DNA from: Saprospiraceae bacterium
GTDB lineage: Bacteria > Bacteroidota > Bacteroidia > Chitinophagales > Saprospiraceae
Assembly: GCA_020629255.1 (NCBI GenBank)
Contig: JAHDDR010000024.1
Coordinates: forward strand, 1 to 34,503
Length of the DNA: 34,503 nucleotides
Direction: 5' to 3'
Within the stretch, counting starts at the first letter, position 1. Each line of letters starts with the position of its first letter. Made by a program: the position numbers and the translations under genes. Of this stretch, positions 15,812-24,100 are shown piece by piece. The notes under the pieces are model-generated. The model ran no database searches. It worked only from the letters and a program-made list of their open reading frames with translations, and was not told the DNA's origin.

Positions 15812-17269
15812 ATGAGAATCATTACGTTTTTATCATTATTTATTTTGTTTTTCTCTGTAAGTCCAGAATTACAGGCAAAGAATGTAAAAGGAAAGAAAAT
15901 CACCATTACCGGAACGATTGAAAATAATAGAGCGAAGGAAATCACGTTCATAGAATATGGTTTGCCATTTAATTTTGATCCCAATCATAAAGTGAATATA
16001 GGTGATGACGGCTCTTTCAAATTAGAATTAGATGCTAAAGAAGCGATGTATTATTATTTTTCCTACAATAGGAGAAATGTTCTGATGTATTTGATACCCG
16101 GCGATGATTTGAATATCAATTTTGATGCTAAGCAAGTAGAAGCTACCGTTAAATATACCGGCTCTGCCGCAGAATTGAATACCTACCTAAAAGATCGCTT
16201 TGTTTCGGAGCAACCCATAGCAAGACAAATGAAGGGAATGTATGCTAAAGAATGGGACGCTTACCAAGAATTTTTGGATAAGAATAAAGCGGCGTCCCAA
16301 CAAAAATTGGATGCATTTAAAGAAGGAAAAAAAATAAAAAAACATTTAGAACAATTCGTCAAATTAGAACAGGCGAATATTGATGGTTTATGGTCGTTTT
16401 TTTATATCCAATATCCAACGTATCATGCACATTATGCGAAAAAAGATCCACAAGATTTATTGCATTTAGTTGATTTGGAAATGATGGAACAAAAAGTAAT
16501 TGATGACCCATCCTTGTTGGGTTCGAAAGCCTATCGGGATTTTTTAAATCAATTTCTTTTTTCAAAATGTGATCATGATTTCATCAAGGCTCAAGCACAA
16601 CTGACGAGCCGTGCCGAATTTGTTGAAAAAGTTTATTTTAAAATCAATGATAAAATGAATTTGGATTGGGTCAAGGATTACTTGAAAGCCAGAGTTATTT
16701 TTGAACAAGTAGACAAGAATGGTTTAGGAAATATGATGGCTGCTGTTGAAGATTATCGTCAGACAGATGCTAAAAAAGAATACATAGCGGCAGTAGAAAA
16801 AGCATGGAATAAATGGGAATCACTAAAGCCGGGAGCCATGGCTCCGGATATTGTAGGAAAAGATGTGGATGGCAATGAAATAAAGTTAAGCGATTTTAAA
16901 GGAAAATTGGTTTATATTGATGTATGGGCTACTTGGTGCGGTCCTTGCCGTAAGGAAATTCCCTTTTTGAAAAAAGCAGAAGAACAATTACATGGAAAGG
17001 ACGTTGTCTTTTTAAGTGTTTCGACAGATGATGATAAGAATCGTTGGAAAAGCTTTGTAGAGAAAGAAGGATTAACTGGCGTTCAAATCAACGTTCCGGG
17101 GGGATGGGGATCTGAAATTTGCAAAACATACAATATAGGTTCTATCCCTAGATTTATGATGATTGACAAGGAAGGCCGTATCATCGAAACCCAATCTATG
17201 AGACCCTCTCAAGGCATTACACCCTTGATACAAAAAAGGTTAAGAGATTCAGAAACAAAAGAAAATTAA
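15812..17269 (+). CDS. DUF4369/TlpA-like thioredoxin-fold protein, periplasmic
   Basis: Encodes 485 aa with a signal peptide (about 1-22). The N-terminal part (about 25-125) resembles DUF4369 beta domains, a helical middle follows (about 130-340), and the C-terminal thioredoxin fold (about 345-480) has WATWCGPCRKE with redox Cys376 and Cys379 and the cis-Pro in GSIPRF. The family (AhpC/TSA-like, TlpA) acts in periplasmic disulfide reduction, for example in cytochrome c maturation; a specific client is not evident. It follows the MATE gene by 107 bp and ends at a strong bidirectional terminator. Confidence 0.9.
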   Translation: MRIITFLSLFILFFSVSPELQAKNVKGKKITITGTIENNRAKEITFIEYGLPFNFDPNHKVNIGDDGSFKLELDAKEAMYYYFSYNRRNVLMYLIPGDDLNINFDAKQVEATVKYTGSAAELNTYLKDRFVSEQPIARQMKGMYAKEWDAYQEFLDKNKAASQQKLDAFKEGKKIKKHLEQFVKLEQANIDGLWSFFYIQYPTYHAHYAKKDPQDLLHLVDLEMMEQKVIDDPSLLGSKAYRDFLNQFLFSKCDHDFIKAQAQLTSRAEFVEKVYFKINDKMNLDWVKDYLKARVIFEQVDKNGLGNMMAAVEDYRQTDAKKEYIAAVEKAWNKWESLKPGAMAPDIVGKDVDGNEIKLSDFKGKLVYIDVWATWCGPCRKEIPFLKKAEEQLHGKDVVFLSVSTDDDKNRWKSFVEKEGLTGVQINVPGGWGSEICKTYNIGSIPRFMMIDKEGRIIETQSMRPSQGITPLIQKRLRDSETKEN

Positions 17270-17276
17270 AATAAAT

Positions 17277-17308
17277 AAAAAAGGAGGCAATTTTTTGCCT
17301 CCTTTTTT
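17277..17308. terminator. Bidirectional terminator
   Basis: AAAAAAGGAGGCAA and TTGCCTCCTTTTTT form a perfect 14-bp stem with a TTTT loop. It serves the TlpA-like gene (plus) and the agmatinase-family gene (minus), which converge here. Confidence 0.92.
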
Positions 17309-17309
17309 A

Positions 17310-18332
17310 TTAGAACAATCGCATAAGCTGATAAATAATCCTTGCCCCTACATTTCCATCCCATTCAGCATTGCCTCCGACTTCGCAGAGATCACAACCC
17401 ACAATATTTTTATTTTTCCCTTTTAATTTTTCGATTAAAAATATAATTTCATTAAAATGAAAACCACCCGGAACCGGCGTACCCGTATTCGGACAAAGGC
17501 TCGGATTCAAGCCATCAATATCAAAACTGATATAAATATGATTAGGAAGTTTATCTAGTATTTCATCAAAGATTTTATCTAAAGAAATGCCTTCAAATAA
17601 TTTTTTTCTGATAGAATAATCTGTGTGAAGAAAAACTCGATTGTCATTTTTAATAAAATTATTTTCTTCCTCACAAAAATCTCGAATTCCTATTTGTGTG
17701 ATGTGTTTCACATTCGGAATTTCTTGCAAAGCATTATAAAAAATGGAAGCATGGGAATACATAAATCCTTCATATGAATTCCGTAAATCACAATGGGCGT
17801 CTATTTGTAAAATGCCGAAATCAGAATATTTTTCAGCAAGGGATTTTAAATAACCCAACGGTGTAGAATGATCCCCCCCAATTAAAATGATTTTTTTTCC
17901 ATCCTCAAGTATTTTTTTTGTTTCATCATATACCCATTTATTTAAGGTTTGACAAGCAAGGTTTATTTTATTTACATCTTTAATAATTACATCGTCCCCA
18001 TTTTCCAACCTTTCAATATGTTGTTCGGCAAGGGATCTATATTGTTGATTCAAGGAAAGGATTTCTTCAGGTATAGGAGAAAAATAAATACCCTTTTTCC
18101 AATTATATGGGTCGTTCTCCAAAAATAAATCCAATTGATAAGAAGCCTCTAAAATATTTTTTGGCCCTTGGTTTGTTCCCGCCCGATAAGAAACCGTTAC
18201 ATCCCAGGGAACCGGAAAAAGGATGATGTCGGAAGTATCATAATCGAAGGGTAGACCAATGAAATTACCATTGTTCAATCCTACACCGTTGGGATCAAAG
18301 TTCTGAATGATTTCTTCTTTATTATTCTTCAT
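17310..18332 (-). CDS. Agmatinase/arginase family protein
   Basis: Encodes 340 aa from the ATG at 18332; eight extra codons upstream are also open, but the family pattern starts near FDPNGVG. Numbering from the longer frame (348 aa), Mn-binding motifs are GGDH (His163), DAHCD (Asp186, His188, Asp190) and SFDIDGLNP (Asp279, Asp281), a complete ureohydrolase set. EVGGN near the C-terminus replaces the usual EVNP. Agmatinase gives putrescine and urea from agmatine; arginase or formimidoglutamase cannot be excluded. Its divergent neighbour is a carboxy(nor)spermidine dehydrogenase-like gene, which favours a polyamine role. The plus-strand intergenic region carries a minus-strand -7 box. Confidence 0.85.
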   Translation of the reverse strand: MKNNKEEIIQNFDPNGVGLNNGNFIGLPFDYDTSDIILFPVPWDVTVSYRAGTNQGPKNILEASYQLDLFLENDPYNWKKGIYFSPIPEEILSLNQQYRSLAEQHIERLENGDDVIIKDVNKINLACQTLNKWVYDETKKILEDGKKIILIGGDHSTPLGYLKSLAEKYSDFGILQIDAHCDLRNSYEGFMYSHASIFYNALQEIPNVKHITQIGIRDFCEEENNFIKNDNRVFLHTDYSIRKKLFEGISLDKIFDEILDKLPNHIYISFDIDGLNPSLCPNTGTPVPGGFHFNEIIFLIEKLKGKNKNIVGCDLCEVGGNAEWDGNVGARIIYQLMRLF

Positions 18333-18402
18333 ATTATCTTCTTGGATTGAAAACACTTTGGACTTAAAACCTGTACAATTTTAATTTGAAAAATTAATGC
18401 AT

Positions 18403-18410
18403 CAAAGATA
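18403..18410 (-). promoter_or_regulatory. -7 promoter box for the agmatinase-family gene
   Basis: Minus-strand TATCTTTG matches TAnnTTTG exactly, 71 bp before the chosen start. No well-placed -33 box was found. Confidence 0.4.
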
Positions 18411-18419
18411 CTTTTTAAT

Positions 18420-18427
18420 TATTTTTG
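18420..18427 (+). promoter_or_regulatory. -7 promoter box for the dehydrogenase gene
   Basis: TATTTTTG matches TAnnTTTG exactly and lies 25 bp before the ATG at 18453. The two divergent -7 boxes are only 9 bp apart, so the polymerases would compete. No clear -33 box was found. Confidence 0.45.
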
Positions 18428-18452
18428 CGGGCTGAATAAAACTCAAAATCTG

Positions 18453-19655
18453 ATGTCAAAAGTATTAATTATTGGAGCAGGTGGAGTAGGGCGAGTCACA
18501 GCCGTGAAATGTGCCCAGCACCCTGAAGTTTTTTCTGAAATCATGTTGGCAAGTCGAACGGTTTCTAAATGCGTAGATATTGCCGATGATGTCAAAAAAA
18601 GAACCGGCGTAGAAATTCGTACAGCACAAGTAGATGCAGAAAATGTACCTCAGTTGGTCGAATTGATTCGTTCTTTCCGGCCCGAGTTGGTCATTCATGT
18701 GGCATTGCCTTATCAGGATCTAACCATTATGGATGCTTGTTTGGAAACTGGAGTCCATTATTTGGATACGGCCAATTATGAACCCAAAGAGGAAGCCAAA
18801 TTCGAGTATTCTTGGCAATGGGCTTACCAGGATCGGTTCAAAGAAAAAGGAATAATGGCATTGCTGGGTTGTGGATTCGACCCGGGCGTGACCAGTATTT
18901 TTACAGCGAGGGCTGCCAAACATCATTTTGATGAAATTCATTATTTGGATATCGTCGATTGCAACGGCGGGGATCATGGAAAAGCTTTTGCTACGAATTT
19001 TAATCCGGAAATCAACATCCGGGAAATTACCCAAAATGGTAAGTATTGGGAAAATGGAGAATGGGTAGAAACACAACCCTTCGAATTCAGAGAAGAATTG
19101 ACTTATCCCAATATTGGTAAGAGGAGTTCTTATTTGTTATACCATGAAGAATTGGAATCTTTGGTCAAGAATTTCCCGACCATAAAAAGAGCTAGATTCT
19201 GGATGACATTTGGTGATGAATATCTGACACATCTCAGAGTAATCCAAAATATCGGGATGGCAAGTATCGAGCCCGTTTCTTATCAAGGATTAGAAATCGT
19301 TCCCCTTAATTTCCTTAAAGCGGTTCTCCCCGATCCAGGAAGTTTAGGAGATAATTATTCTGGAGAAACATCTATTGGTTGTAGAATCAAAGGAATAAAA
19401 GATGGAAAGGAAAAGACCTATTATATCTGGAACAATTGCAGCCATCAGGCTGCTTTTGATGAAACAGGAGCACAGGGCGTTTCCTACACCACTGGTGTAC
19501 CTGCCATGACAGGTGCCATGATGATGTTACAAGGCAAATGGATGGATAAAGGAGTCTTTAACGTAGAAGAATTCAACCTGGATCCTTTCTTGGATGTTCT
19601 AGGAAAACATGGTCTGGAATGGCACGAAGAAACGAACATCGATTTGGAGTTATAA
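18453..19655 (+). CDS. Saccharopine dehydrogenase family; probable carboxy(nor)spermidine dehydrogenase
   Basis: Encodes 400 aa. The N-terminal Rossmann motif IGAGGVG (residues 7-13) and the catalytic-domain segments GCGFDPGVTS and NCNGGDHG belong to the saccharopine dehydrogenase-like family. In Bacteroidota this length and pattern correspond to Lys1-like carboxynorspermidine dehydrogenase (CASDH), which reductively condenses a diamine with aspartate semialdehyde using NADPH. The assignment is supported by the agmatinase-family gene opposite and the carboxynorspermidine decarboxylase gene 1.4 kb downstream. Saccharopine or related opine formation remains possible. It ends at a strong bidirectional terminator. 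Confidence 0.85.
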   Translation: MSKVLIIGAGGVGRVTAVKCAQHPEVFSEIMLASRTVSKCVDIADDVKKRTGVEIRTAQVDAENVPQLVELIRSFRPELVIHVALPYQDLTIMDACLETGVHYLDTANYEPKEEAKFEYSWQWAYQDRFKEKGIMALLGCGFDPGVTSIFTARAAKHHFDEIHYLDIVDCNGGDHGKAFATNFNPEINIREITQNGKYWENGEWVETQPFEFREELTYPNIGKRSSYLLYHEELESLVKNFPTIKRARFWMTFGDEYLTHLRVIQNIGMASIEPVSYQGLEIVPLNFLKAVLPDPGSLGDNYSGETSIGCRIKGIKDGKEKTYYIWNNCSHQAAFDETGAQGVSYTTGVPAMTGAMMMLQGKWMDKGVFNVEEFNLDPFLDVLGKHGLEWHEETNIDLEL

Positions 19656-19697
19656 ATAACAAAAAGGCTCTTCCGAAAGGAAGAGCCTTTTTGTTAT
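19656..19697. terminator. Bidirectional terminator
   Basis: A perfect 19-bp stem with a GAAA tetraloop (core AGGCTCTTCC with GGAAGAGCCT) flanked by A and T runs lies between the dehydrogenase gene and the convergent CAP-domain gene. Confidence 0.93.
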
Positions 19698-19712
19698 ATT
19701 AAATTTATAGCC

Positions 19713-20276
19713 TTAGAAAGACAAACCAAAATCTTGCGTCCAATAGGCACCACTTCGCCCCACACCCATATCTTCATACGTTCCATTCATGATGTTTTTA
19801 CAATGATTCGGACTTTCTATCCACGCCTGGATAACTTGCTGTTCCGAAGAATAGCCCTGGGCAATATTTTCTCCATAGGCTTGCCAATCATACCCGGCAC
19901 CTCGAATCCGTTCACCCGGATTTGAACCATTTTGTCCAGTATGGGAAAAATAATTTCGGTTTTCCATATCCGTACTATGATTATAGGAAGATTGCCCTAA
20001 TTTATCACTCCAATTTAGTGGTGGAACAGAAGGATAAAATGTATTTCCACATTGGCAACCGGAACTTCTATATTGGTTCACGATATTCAATATGATATTT
20101 TGATCTACATTATCAGCGGGTTGTGGAACGTGATTCGTTGAAGGAGGATTATTGTTGTCATCCTCCCCTGAAAAGGAATCATCCTCTACACATGAATGGA
20201 GCAGAAGGGATAAACAAACCATCAGACAATAAAGCGACATTCGGATTAGGTTTCTTTGCTTGGGAAATAGGTTCAT
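19713..20276 (-). CDS. CAP-domain (SCP/PR-1) lipoprotein
   Basis: Encodes 187 aa from the ATG at 20276; the frame extends 21 codons upstream, but those residues precede the signal sequence. The lipobox LLHSC makes it a lipoprotein. A disordered Asp/Asn/Pro linker follows, then a CAP domain of about 130 residues with the four expected motifs: the FSHTG His, GENIA Glu, SPNHCKNIM His and YEDMGVG. The putative tetrad (His, Glu, His and second Glu) is intact. Cys pairs near the start of the domain (GCQCG) may form a disulfide. CAP domains bind sterols, lipids or are thought to act as proteases in some cases; bacterial roles are mostly unknown. It lies alone between polyamine genes. Confidence 0.88.
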   Translation of the reverse strand: MNLFPKQRNLIRMSLYCLMVCLSLLLHSCVEDDSFSGEDDNNNPPSTNHVPQPADNVDQNIILNIVNQYRSSGCQCGNTFYPSVPPLNWSDKLGQSSYNHSTDMENRNYFSHTGQNGSNPGERIRGAGYDWQAYGENIAQGYSSEQQVIQAWIESPNHCKNIMNGTYEDMGVGRSGAYWTQDFGLSF

Positions 20277-20481
20277 TTTCTTGTTGTGTTGGATGATGAT
20301 AAAGCAGTTTGTCTTGAATGACACGTCTACAAAATACAATAATTAAATGTGCCATAATATATTGAATTTAAGTAAAAAAAAGCAAAATGTAACCTTATCT
20401 ATCCATAAATTCGAAGTTTGGGAATAGGAACGATATTTATTTTGAAATTGTTGTATGATGTGGAATAATAAAATAATTAAC

Positions 20482-20943
20482 ATGAATGATCTGGTTATTA
20501 GAGAATACCAAGAGAACGATTGGACAAGATTGTGTGAAATCCATGATGAGGGGCGGCTAAACGAATTGGAAGGATCGGTAGATTTGGGGGCATTTCTAAC
20601 CTTAGAACAAACAGCCGAAAACGAAGGCTTGTTTGATGATCAACTTTGGGTGGCTCTCCTTGAAGATATTGTGGTAGGTTTCATTGCTTTCGAACCGGAA
20701 GAAATTACTTGGTTATATGTTGATCCGAATCGATATAGAAAAGGCATCGGAAAAGCATTGATTCAATTTGCTATGGAACGTTGTTCTGATAAAATCGTCA
20801 TCGAAGTTTTGCATAAAAATGAACCTGCCATCCGATTATACGAAAGTTTGGGATTCAAAAAAATAAAAAGGGTAGAAGGGAAACTAGAAGGAAATGAACC
20901 TTATCCCGCCATAGGTTTCATTTTGGAATATCATAAGGAATAA
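20482..20943 (+). CDS. GNAT N-acetyltransferase
   Basis: Encodes 153 aa from the ATG at 20482; the open frame begins nine codons earlier at 20455. The conserved GNAT motif A is visible as the strand EITWLYVDP followed by RYRKGIGKAL (the acetyl-CoA pyrophosphate loop, R-x-x-G-x-G/A). A C-terminal IRLYESLGF segment is typical of motif B. Substrate is unknown. It lies 88 bp upstream of the carboxynorspermidine decarboxylase gene in the same direction, so an acetyl-polyamine role is conceivable but only by neighbourhood. A TTTG and an imperfect -7 box (TTATTTTG, 20437-20444) precede it. Confidence 0.85.
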   Translation: MNDLVIREYQENDWTRLCEIHDEGRLNELEGSVDLGAFLTLEQTAENEGLFDDQLWVALLEDIVVGFIAFEPEEITWLYVDPNRYRKGIGKALIQFAMERCSDKIVIEVLHKNEPAIRLYESLGFKKIKRVEGKLEGNEPYPAIGFILEYHKE

Positions 20944-21002
20944 TTTCATCGAAATCAGAATAATAAATTCGCAACTCTTCATAACATCCTATTGCGAATG
21001 AT

Positions 21003-21010
21003 TAATTTTG
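21003..21010 (+). promoter_or_regulatory. -7 promoter box for nspC
   Basis: TAATTTTG matches TAnnTTTG exactly and ends 21 bp before the ATG at 21032. No good -33 box was found. The TTG that opens the longest frame is part of this box. Confidence 0.5.
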
Positions 21011-21031
21011 CGATCTAAATTTCATACGTGG

Positions 21032-22174
21032 ATGAAGACCAAAGATTTTTCAAAAATAAATTCGCCTTGCTATTTGTTGGATGAGGAAATTCTTCTAAAG
21101 AATTTGAATGTTCTAACCAGGATAAGAGAAAAAGCAGATGTGCAAATTATCCAAGCATTCAAGGCCTTTGCCATGTGGCCCGTTTTTGATCAAATTGCCC
21201 GTTATCTGGATGGAGCTACCGCCAGCTCGTTATATGAAGCTCGTTTGTGTTATGAAGAAATGAGATGCAAAGCCCATACCTACGCACCTGCTTATCTACC
21301 CCACGAATTCGAGGACATCATGAAATATTCCTCGCATATCACTTTCAATTCATTGAGCCAATTCGAAAAATATAAAGGAACGGTTCAAAATCATATTACT
21401 CCCATTTCTATGGGATTAAGGGTGAACCCCGAATATTCTGAAATCGAGATAGACTTATATAATCCCGCTGCAAAAGGCTCTCGTTTAGGCGAGGATAAGG
21501 ACAAATTAAAACAAGGCTTACCCACAGGAATTGAAGGATTGCATTTCCATGCTCTTTGCGAAAACAATTCTTATGCATTGGAAAAGGTCTTGAAGAATAT
21601 AGAACAATATTTTGGTCATCTATTATCGGATATAAAATGGATCAATTTTGGAGGAGGGCATTTTATCACGAATCCCGATTATGATGTAGAACATCTCATC
21701 CAACTATTAATGGATTTCAAATCAAAATATGATTTAAATATTATCCTTGAACCAGGTGCAGCTGTCGTATTAAATGCTGGACATTTGGTTTCCACTGTTT
21801 TGGACATCGTAGACAATCATGGAATAAAAACAGCGATTTTAGACGTTTCTTTTACCTGCCATATGCCAGATACCTTAGAAATGCCCTATCGACCCGAAGT
21901 CATAGGAGCCAGAAAACCCAAAGAAAGGGAGGAGTCCTATCGTTTAGGGGGTGTTTCTTGTCTGGCCGGAGATAGGATAGGCGACTATACTTTTGAAAAG
22001 GGATTGAAAGTGGGCGACAAAATTGTCTTGACAGACATGATGCAGTATACGATGGTCAAAACGACCATGTTTAATGGCGTCAAACATCCGGACATTGCCA
22101 TGAGGAAAACCAATGGAGAGATAGAAGTATTCAAAAGGTTTGTTTATGAAGATTTCAAAGGGCGATTGGGGTAG
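21032..22174 (+). CDS. nspC: Carboxynorspermidine decarboxylase
   Basis: Encodes 380 aa from the ATG at 21032; the longer frame starts with a TTG inside the promoter box. It is a fold-type III PLP enzyme: the PLP lysine is Lys44 in QAFKAF, followed by GLHFHALCENN, NFGGGHF and LEPGAA (PLP phosphate contacts), and CHMPD plus CLAGD at the C-terminal barrel, where the active-site Cys and Asp of the partner subunit lie. These features, with FTCHMPDTLEMPY, fit NspC rather than diaminopimelate decarboxylase. NspC removes CO2 from carboxynorspermidine or carboxyspermidine to give (nor)spermidine. It completes the pathway with the dehydrogenase-like gene upstream. Substrate length (nor- or spermidine) cannot be told. 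Confidence 0.92.
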   Translation: MKTKDFSKINSPCYLLDEEILLKNLNVLTRIREKADVQIIQAFKAFAMWPVFDQIARYLDGATASSLYEARLCYEEMRCKAHTYAPAYLPHEFEDIMKYSSHITFNSLSQFEKYKGTVQNHITPISMGLRVNPEYSEIEIDLYNPAAKGSRLGEDKDKLKQGLPTGIEGLHFHALCENNSYALEKVLKNIEQYFGHLLSDIKWINFGGGHFITNPDYDVEHLIQLLMDFKSKYDLNIILEPGAAVVLNAGHLVSTVLDIVDNHGIKTAILDVSFTCHMPDTLEMPYRPEVIGARKPKEREESYRLGGVSCLAGDRIGDYTFEKGLKVGDKIVLTDMMQYTMVKTTMFNGVKHPDIAMRKTNGEIEVFKRFVYEDFKGRLG

Positions 22175-22248
22175 CAAGTGACTGAAAAATTCTCCTACGT
22201 CTTAAAAGGGTAGGAACATAATTACATCATTATTTTAATTTTTAGGAT

Positions 22249-22731
22249 ATGGCCAACGGCAAATTTTTGAATACCCTCCTGAATACGATCAACAATATCC
22301 AACAAGAAAACCAAGCCAACCCGAATGAGGAAACGGCAGATCCTTCTGTTTTTGATTTATTAAGAGGTAAGGTGCAAGAATTGGATGAACGAAACAGAAA
22401 CAAGCAAGTAGCAAGAGGAGAAGAACCGGTAAGTGTTTTGGATTTGATCCGCAATGGAATAGAACATGTAAAGGATCGCAATTCGGCCGACCCGAATGTG
22501 AAAACTGCACCGGAAGCCATCTATGATAGAATCAAGCAGAGAATTGATGAAAGACCTCAACGTAGGGCGGGTAAGGGCCTAAAGAGAATCATCAAGGAAT
22601 ATAACTTGGATGTGAGCCGTTTGAGCCCTCAGGCATTGGAACAAATCCAATCCAAATACCTGAATGATCATAAAAGATTGAACCAGCAATATGCACAGGC
22701 GATCAATCAATTGATACAAAGTAATCGGTAA
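22249..22731 (+). CDS. Hypothetical repeat protein with 28-29-residue repeats
   Basis: Encodes 160 aa, no signal peptide, no membrane segment. Three visible repeats spaced 28-29 residues apart share the pattern (hydrophobic)-D-(L/R)-(L/I)-(R/K) then an Asp/Glu-Arg-rich tail: FDLLRGKVQELDERN (35-49), LDLIRNGIEHVKDRN (64-78) and YDRIKQRIDERPQRR (92-106). A degenerate fourth copy may start at residue 6 (FLNTLLNTINNIQQEN). Repeat units appear amphipathic-helical and are separated by Asn/Pro/Glu-rich turns (NPNEETADP, SADPNVKTAP). Residues 108-160 are a different helical, Gln/Asn-rich segment. I do not recognise the family. It ends at an intrinsic terminator and is followed by an acetyltransferase. 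Confidence 0.75.
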   Translation: MANGKFLNTLLNTINNIQQENQANPNEETADPSVFDLLRGKVQELDERNRNKQVARGEEPVSVLDLIRNGIEHVKDRNSADPNVKTAPEAIYDRIKQRIDERPQRRAGKGLKRIIKEYNLDVSRLSPQALEQIQSKYLNDHKRLNQQYAQAINQLIQSNR

Positions 22732-22764
22732 TTCGAACAATTCTAAAGTTAAGTAATTATATAT

Positions 22765-22794
22765 AAAGTCGTCCTTTTGTTAGGGCGGCTTTTT
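22765..22794 (+). terminator. Intrinsic terminator of the repeat-protein gene
   Basis: AAAGTCGTCC and GGGCGGCTTT form a 10-bp stem (two G-U pairs) with an 8-base loop, followed by TTTTTG. It lies about 35 bp past the stop. Confidence 0.8.
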
Positions 22795-22818
22795 GTATGA
22801 TATGTTTCAAAAGACTAA

Positions 22819-23376
22819 ATGCCCAATATGCTAGATGCCATCTGCCAAGTGGAAACCTGCCAATTCAACATTCGTGCTTTCGAGCCGGGTGATGCCATCT
22901 CCTTTTATGCCTTGGTGCAGAGAAATAGAGAAAGACTTTCTTTATATTTTCCCATCAGCATGAATTACTTGACCAACATTTACCGTACACGGAAATATGT
23001 GCAAAATAAAATCAACCAAGCCCGATTAAGAAATCAAATGGCATATCTCTTGGAATGTAGGGACACGGGCAGATTAATCGGCTTTCTGATTGCCAAAAAT
23101 TTTGATTGGAAAAAATTGGATTGCGAATTGGCGTATTGGATCGATCGGGATTATCAGGGGCAAGGCATTACAACGATGTCTATCCAAACTTTAGTAGAAT
23201 ATGCCTTAGAAGAGTGGGGGATGGAACGGATTTATCTCCGCATAGATGGCGTAAATAAGGGAAGTAGAAGAGTCGCACAAAAAAGCGGTTTCTTTTTGGA
23301 TTATATAGCCGAAAAAGAATTCGATAGGGGAGATGGTGTGAAAATCGATGTAGAATATTGGGTCATCCGAAAATAG
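22819..23376 (+). CDS. RimJ/RimL-type GNAT acetyltransferase
   Basis: Encodes 185 aa. The N-terminal FNIRAFEPGDA and later ELAYWIDRDYQGQGITTMSIQTL contain the RimJ/RimL-type acetyl-CoA-binding loop (Q/R-x-x-G-x-G/A). The C-terminal IDGVNKGSRRVAQKSGF motif is also typical of this group, which acetylates N-terminal Ser or Ala of ribosomal proteins L7/L12 or S5 and many other substrates. Two Cys lie in the first 15 residues. Specific target unknown. The stop codon lies inside the stem of its terminator. Confidence 0.88.
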   Translation: MPNMLDAICQVETCQFNIRAFEPGDAISFYALVQRNRERLSLYFPISMNYLTNIYRTRKYVQNKINQARLRNQMAYLLECRDTGRLIGFLIAKNFDWKKLDCELAYWIDRDYQGQGITTMSIQTLVEYALEEWGMERIYLRIDGVNKGSRRVAQKSGFFLDYIAEKEFDRGDGVKIDVEYWVIRK

Positions 23377-23406
23377 GAGGCAGTTTACTGAATTGCCTCC
23401 TATTTT
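23370..23406. terminator. Bidirectional terminator containing a stop codon
   Basis: AAAATAGGAGGCA and TGCCTCCTATTTT form a 13-bp stem with an 11-base loop. It includes the TAG of the acetyltransferase and separates it from the convergent haem lipoprotein gene. Confidence 0.9.
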
Positions 23407-23410
23407 TTAA

Positions 23411-24100
23411 TCAATTATCCAACGCTCCTTCATTTACCCAAGTTTCAATCACATCGATTTCACAACTGGGGAGTTTGGATGCAAATTTCGGCATGGGTGA
23501 AAAACCACCTTCATGCTTTATACAACCCAAAAAAGAACCATCATTGACGGTCGCTTTTACAGCCGACCAAGTAGATTGGTCAATACCTCCGTCCGGAGAA
23601 GGGCCACTGTGGCAACCGTTACATTTTGCGTCCAAAATAGGCAATACCTGATTCTGGAAAGAAACATTAACCGGATTGATTAAAGTAGAATCACAAGCAC
23701 TTTGGCAATCGATGGTTTCCGGAGCTCCTTTTTCGATCCAATCCTTGATTAAAGCGATTTCTTCTATAGATAATGGATCGTAAGGTGGTAATGGCATTCT
23801 TTCGGCAGGATCGGTACTGATAATATATTCGTACAATTCACTTTTATTGGCATTGAAGGGCTTTACCGATTCCATAATGCCATTGTAGGTGGAGTAATCC
23901 AGCCCTTCAGCTCGATCGATGGGGTTATGACACCCTCCTTGGGTACAATTCGAAATGATGATGGGTAAGATTTCTGTTTCGAAACAAATACCGATTTCAT
24001 CGTATGATGCGGGCAATTGGTCGCTGGAACAAGATGAAAAGTAAATTCCCAACCCGAACAAAAGGGAGCTGAGAGATACAAAAAAGGTAATCCTACTCAT
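23411..24100 (-). CDS. Lipoprotein with two c-type haem-binding motifs
   Basis: Encodes 229 aa. The lipobox FSSC gives an acylated Cys24. Two cytochrome-c-like modules follow: module 1 has CTQGGCH (residues 52-58), a CX4CH variant, and distal Met102 in ERMPLPP; module 2 has CNGCH (160-164), a standard CXXCH, and Met203 in SPMPKF. Both Met positions fit the sixth haem ligand. Extra Cys pairs at 132/136 and 193/213 may form disulfides. The arrangement resembles planctomycete-type cytochrome c (PSCyt) modules, which occur in Bacteroidota. It is probably a periplasmic electron carrier at the outer or inner membrane; its partner is unknown. Confidence 0.87.
   Translation of the reverse strand: MSRITFFVSLSSLLFGLGIYFSSCSSDQLPASYDEIGICFETEILPIIISNCTQGGCHNPIDRAEGLDYSTYNGIMESVKPFNANKSELYEYIISTDPAERMPLPPYDPLSIEEIALIKDWIEKGAPETIDCQSACDSTLINPVNVSFQNQVLPILDAKCNGCHSGPSPDGGIDQSTWSAVKATVNDGSFLGCIKHEGGFSPMPKFASKLPSCEIDVIETWVNEGALDN

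Noticed and set aside
22242-22560. Minus-strand frames opposite the repeat-protein gene
   Set aside because: Three overlapping shadows; the plus-strand frame has regular repeats and an intrinsic terminator.
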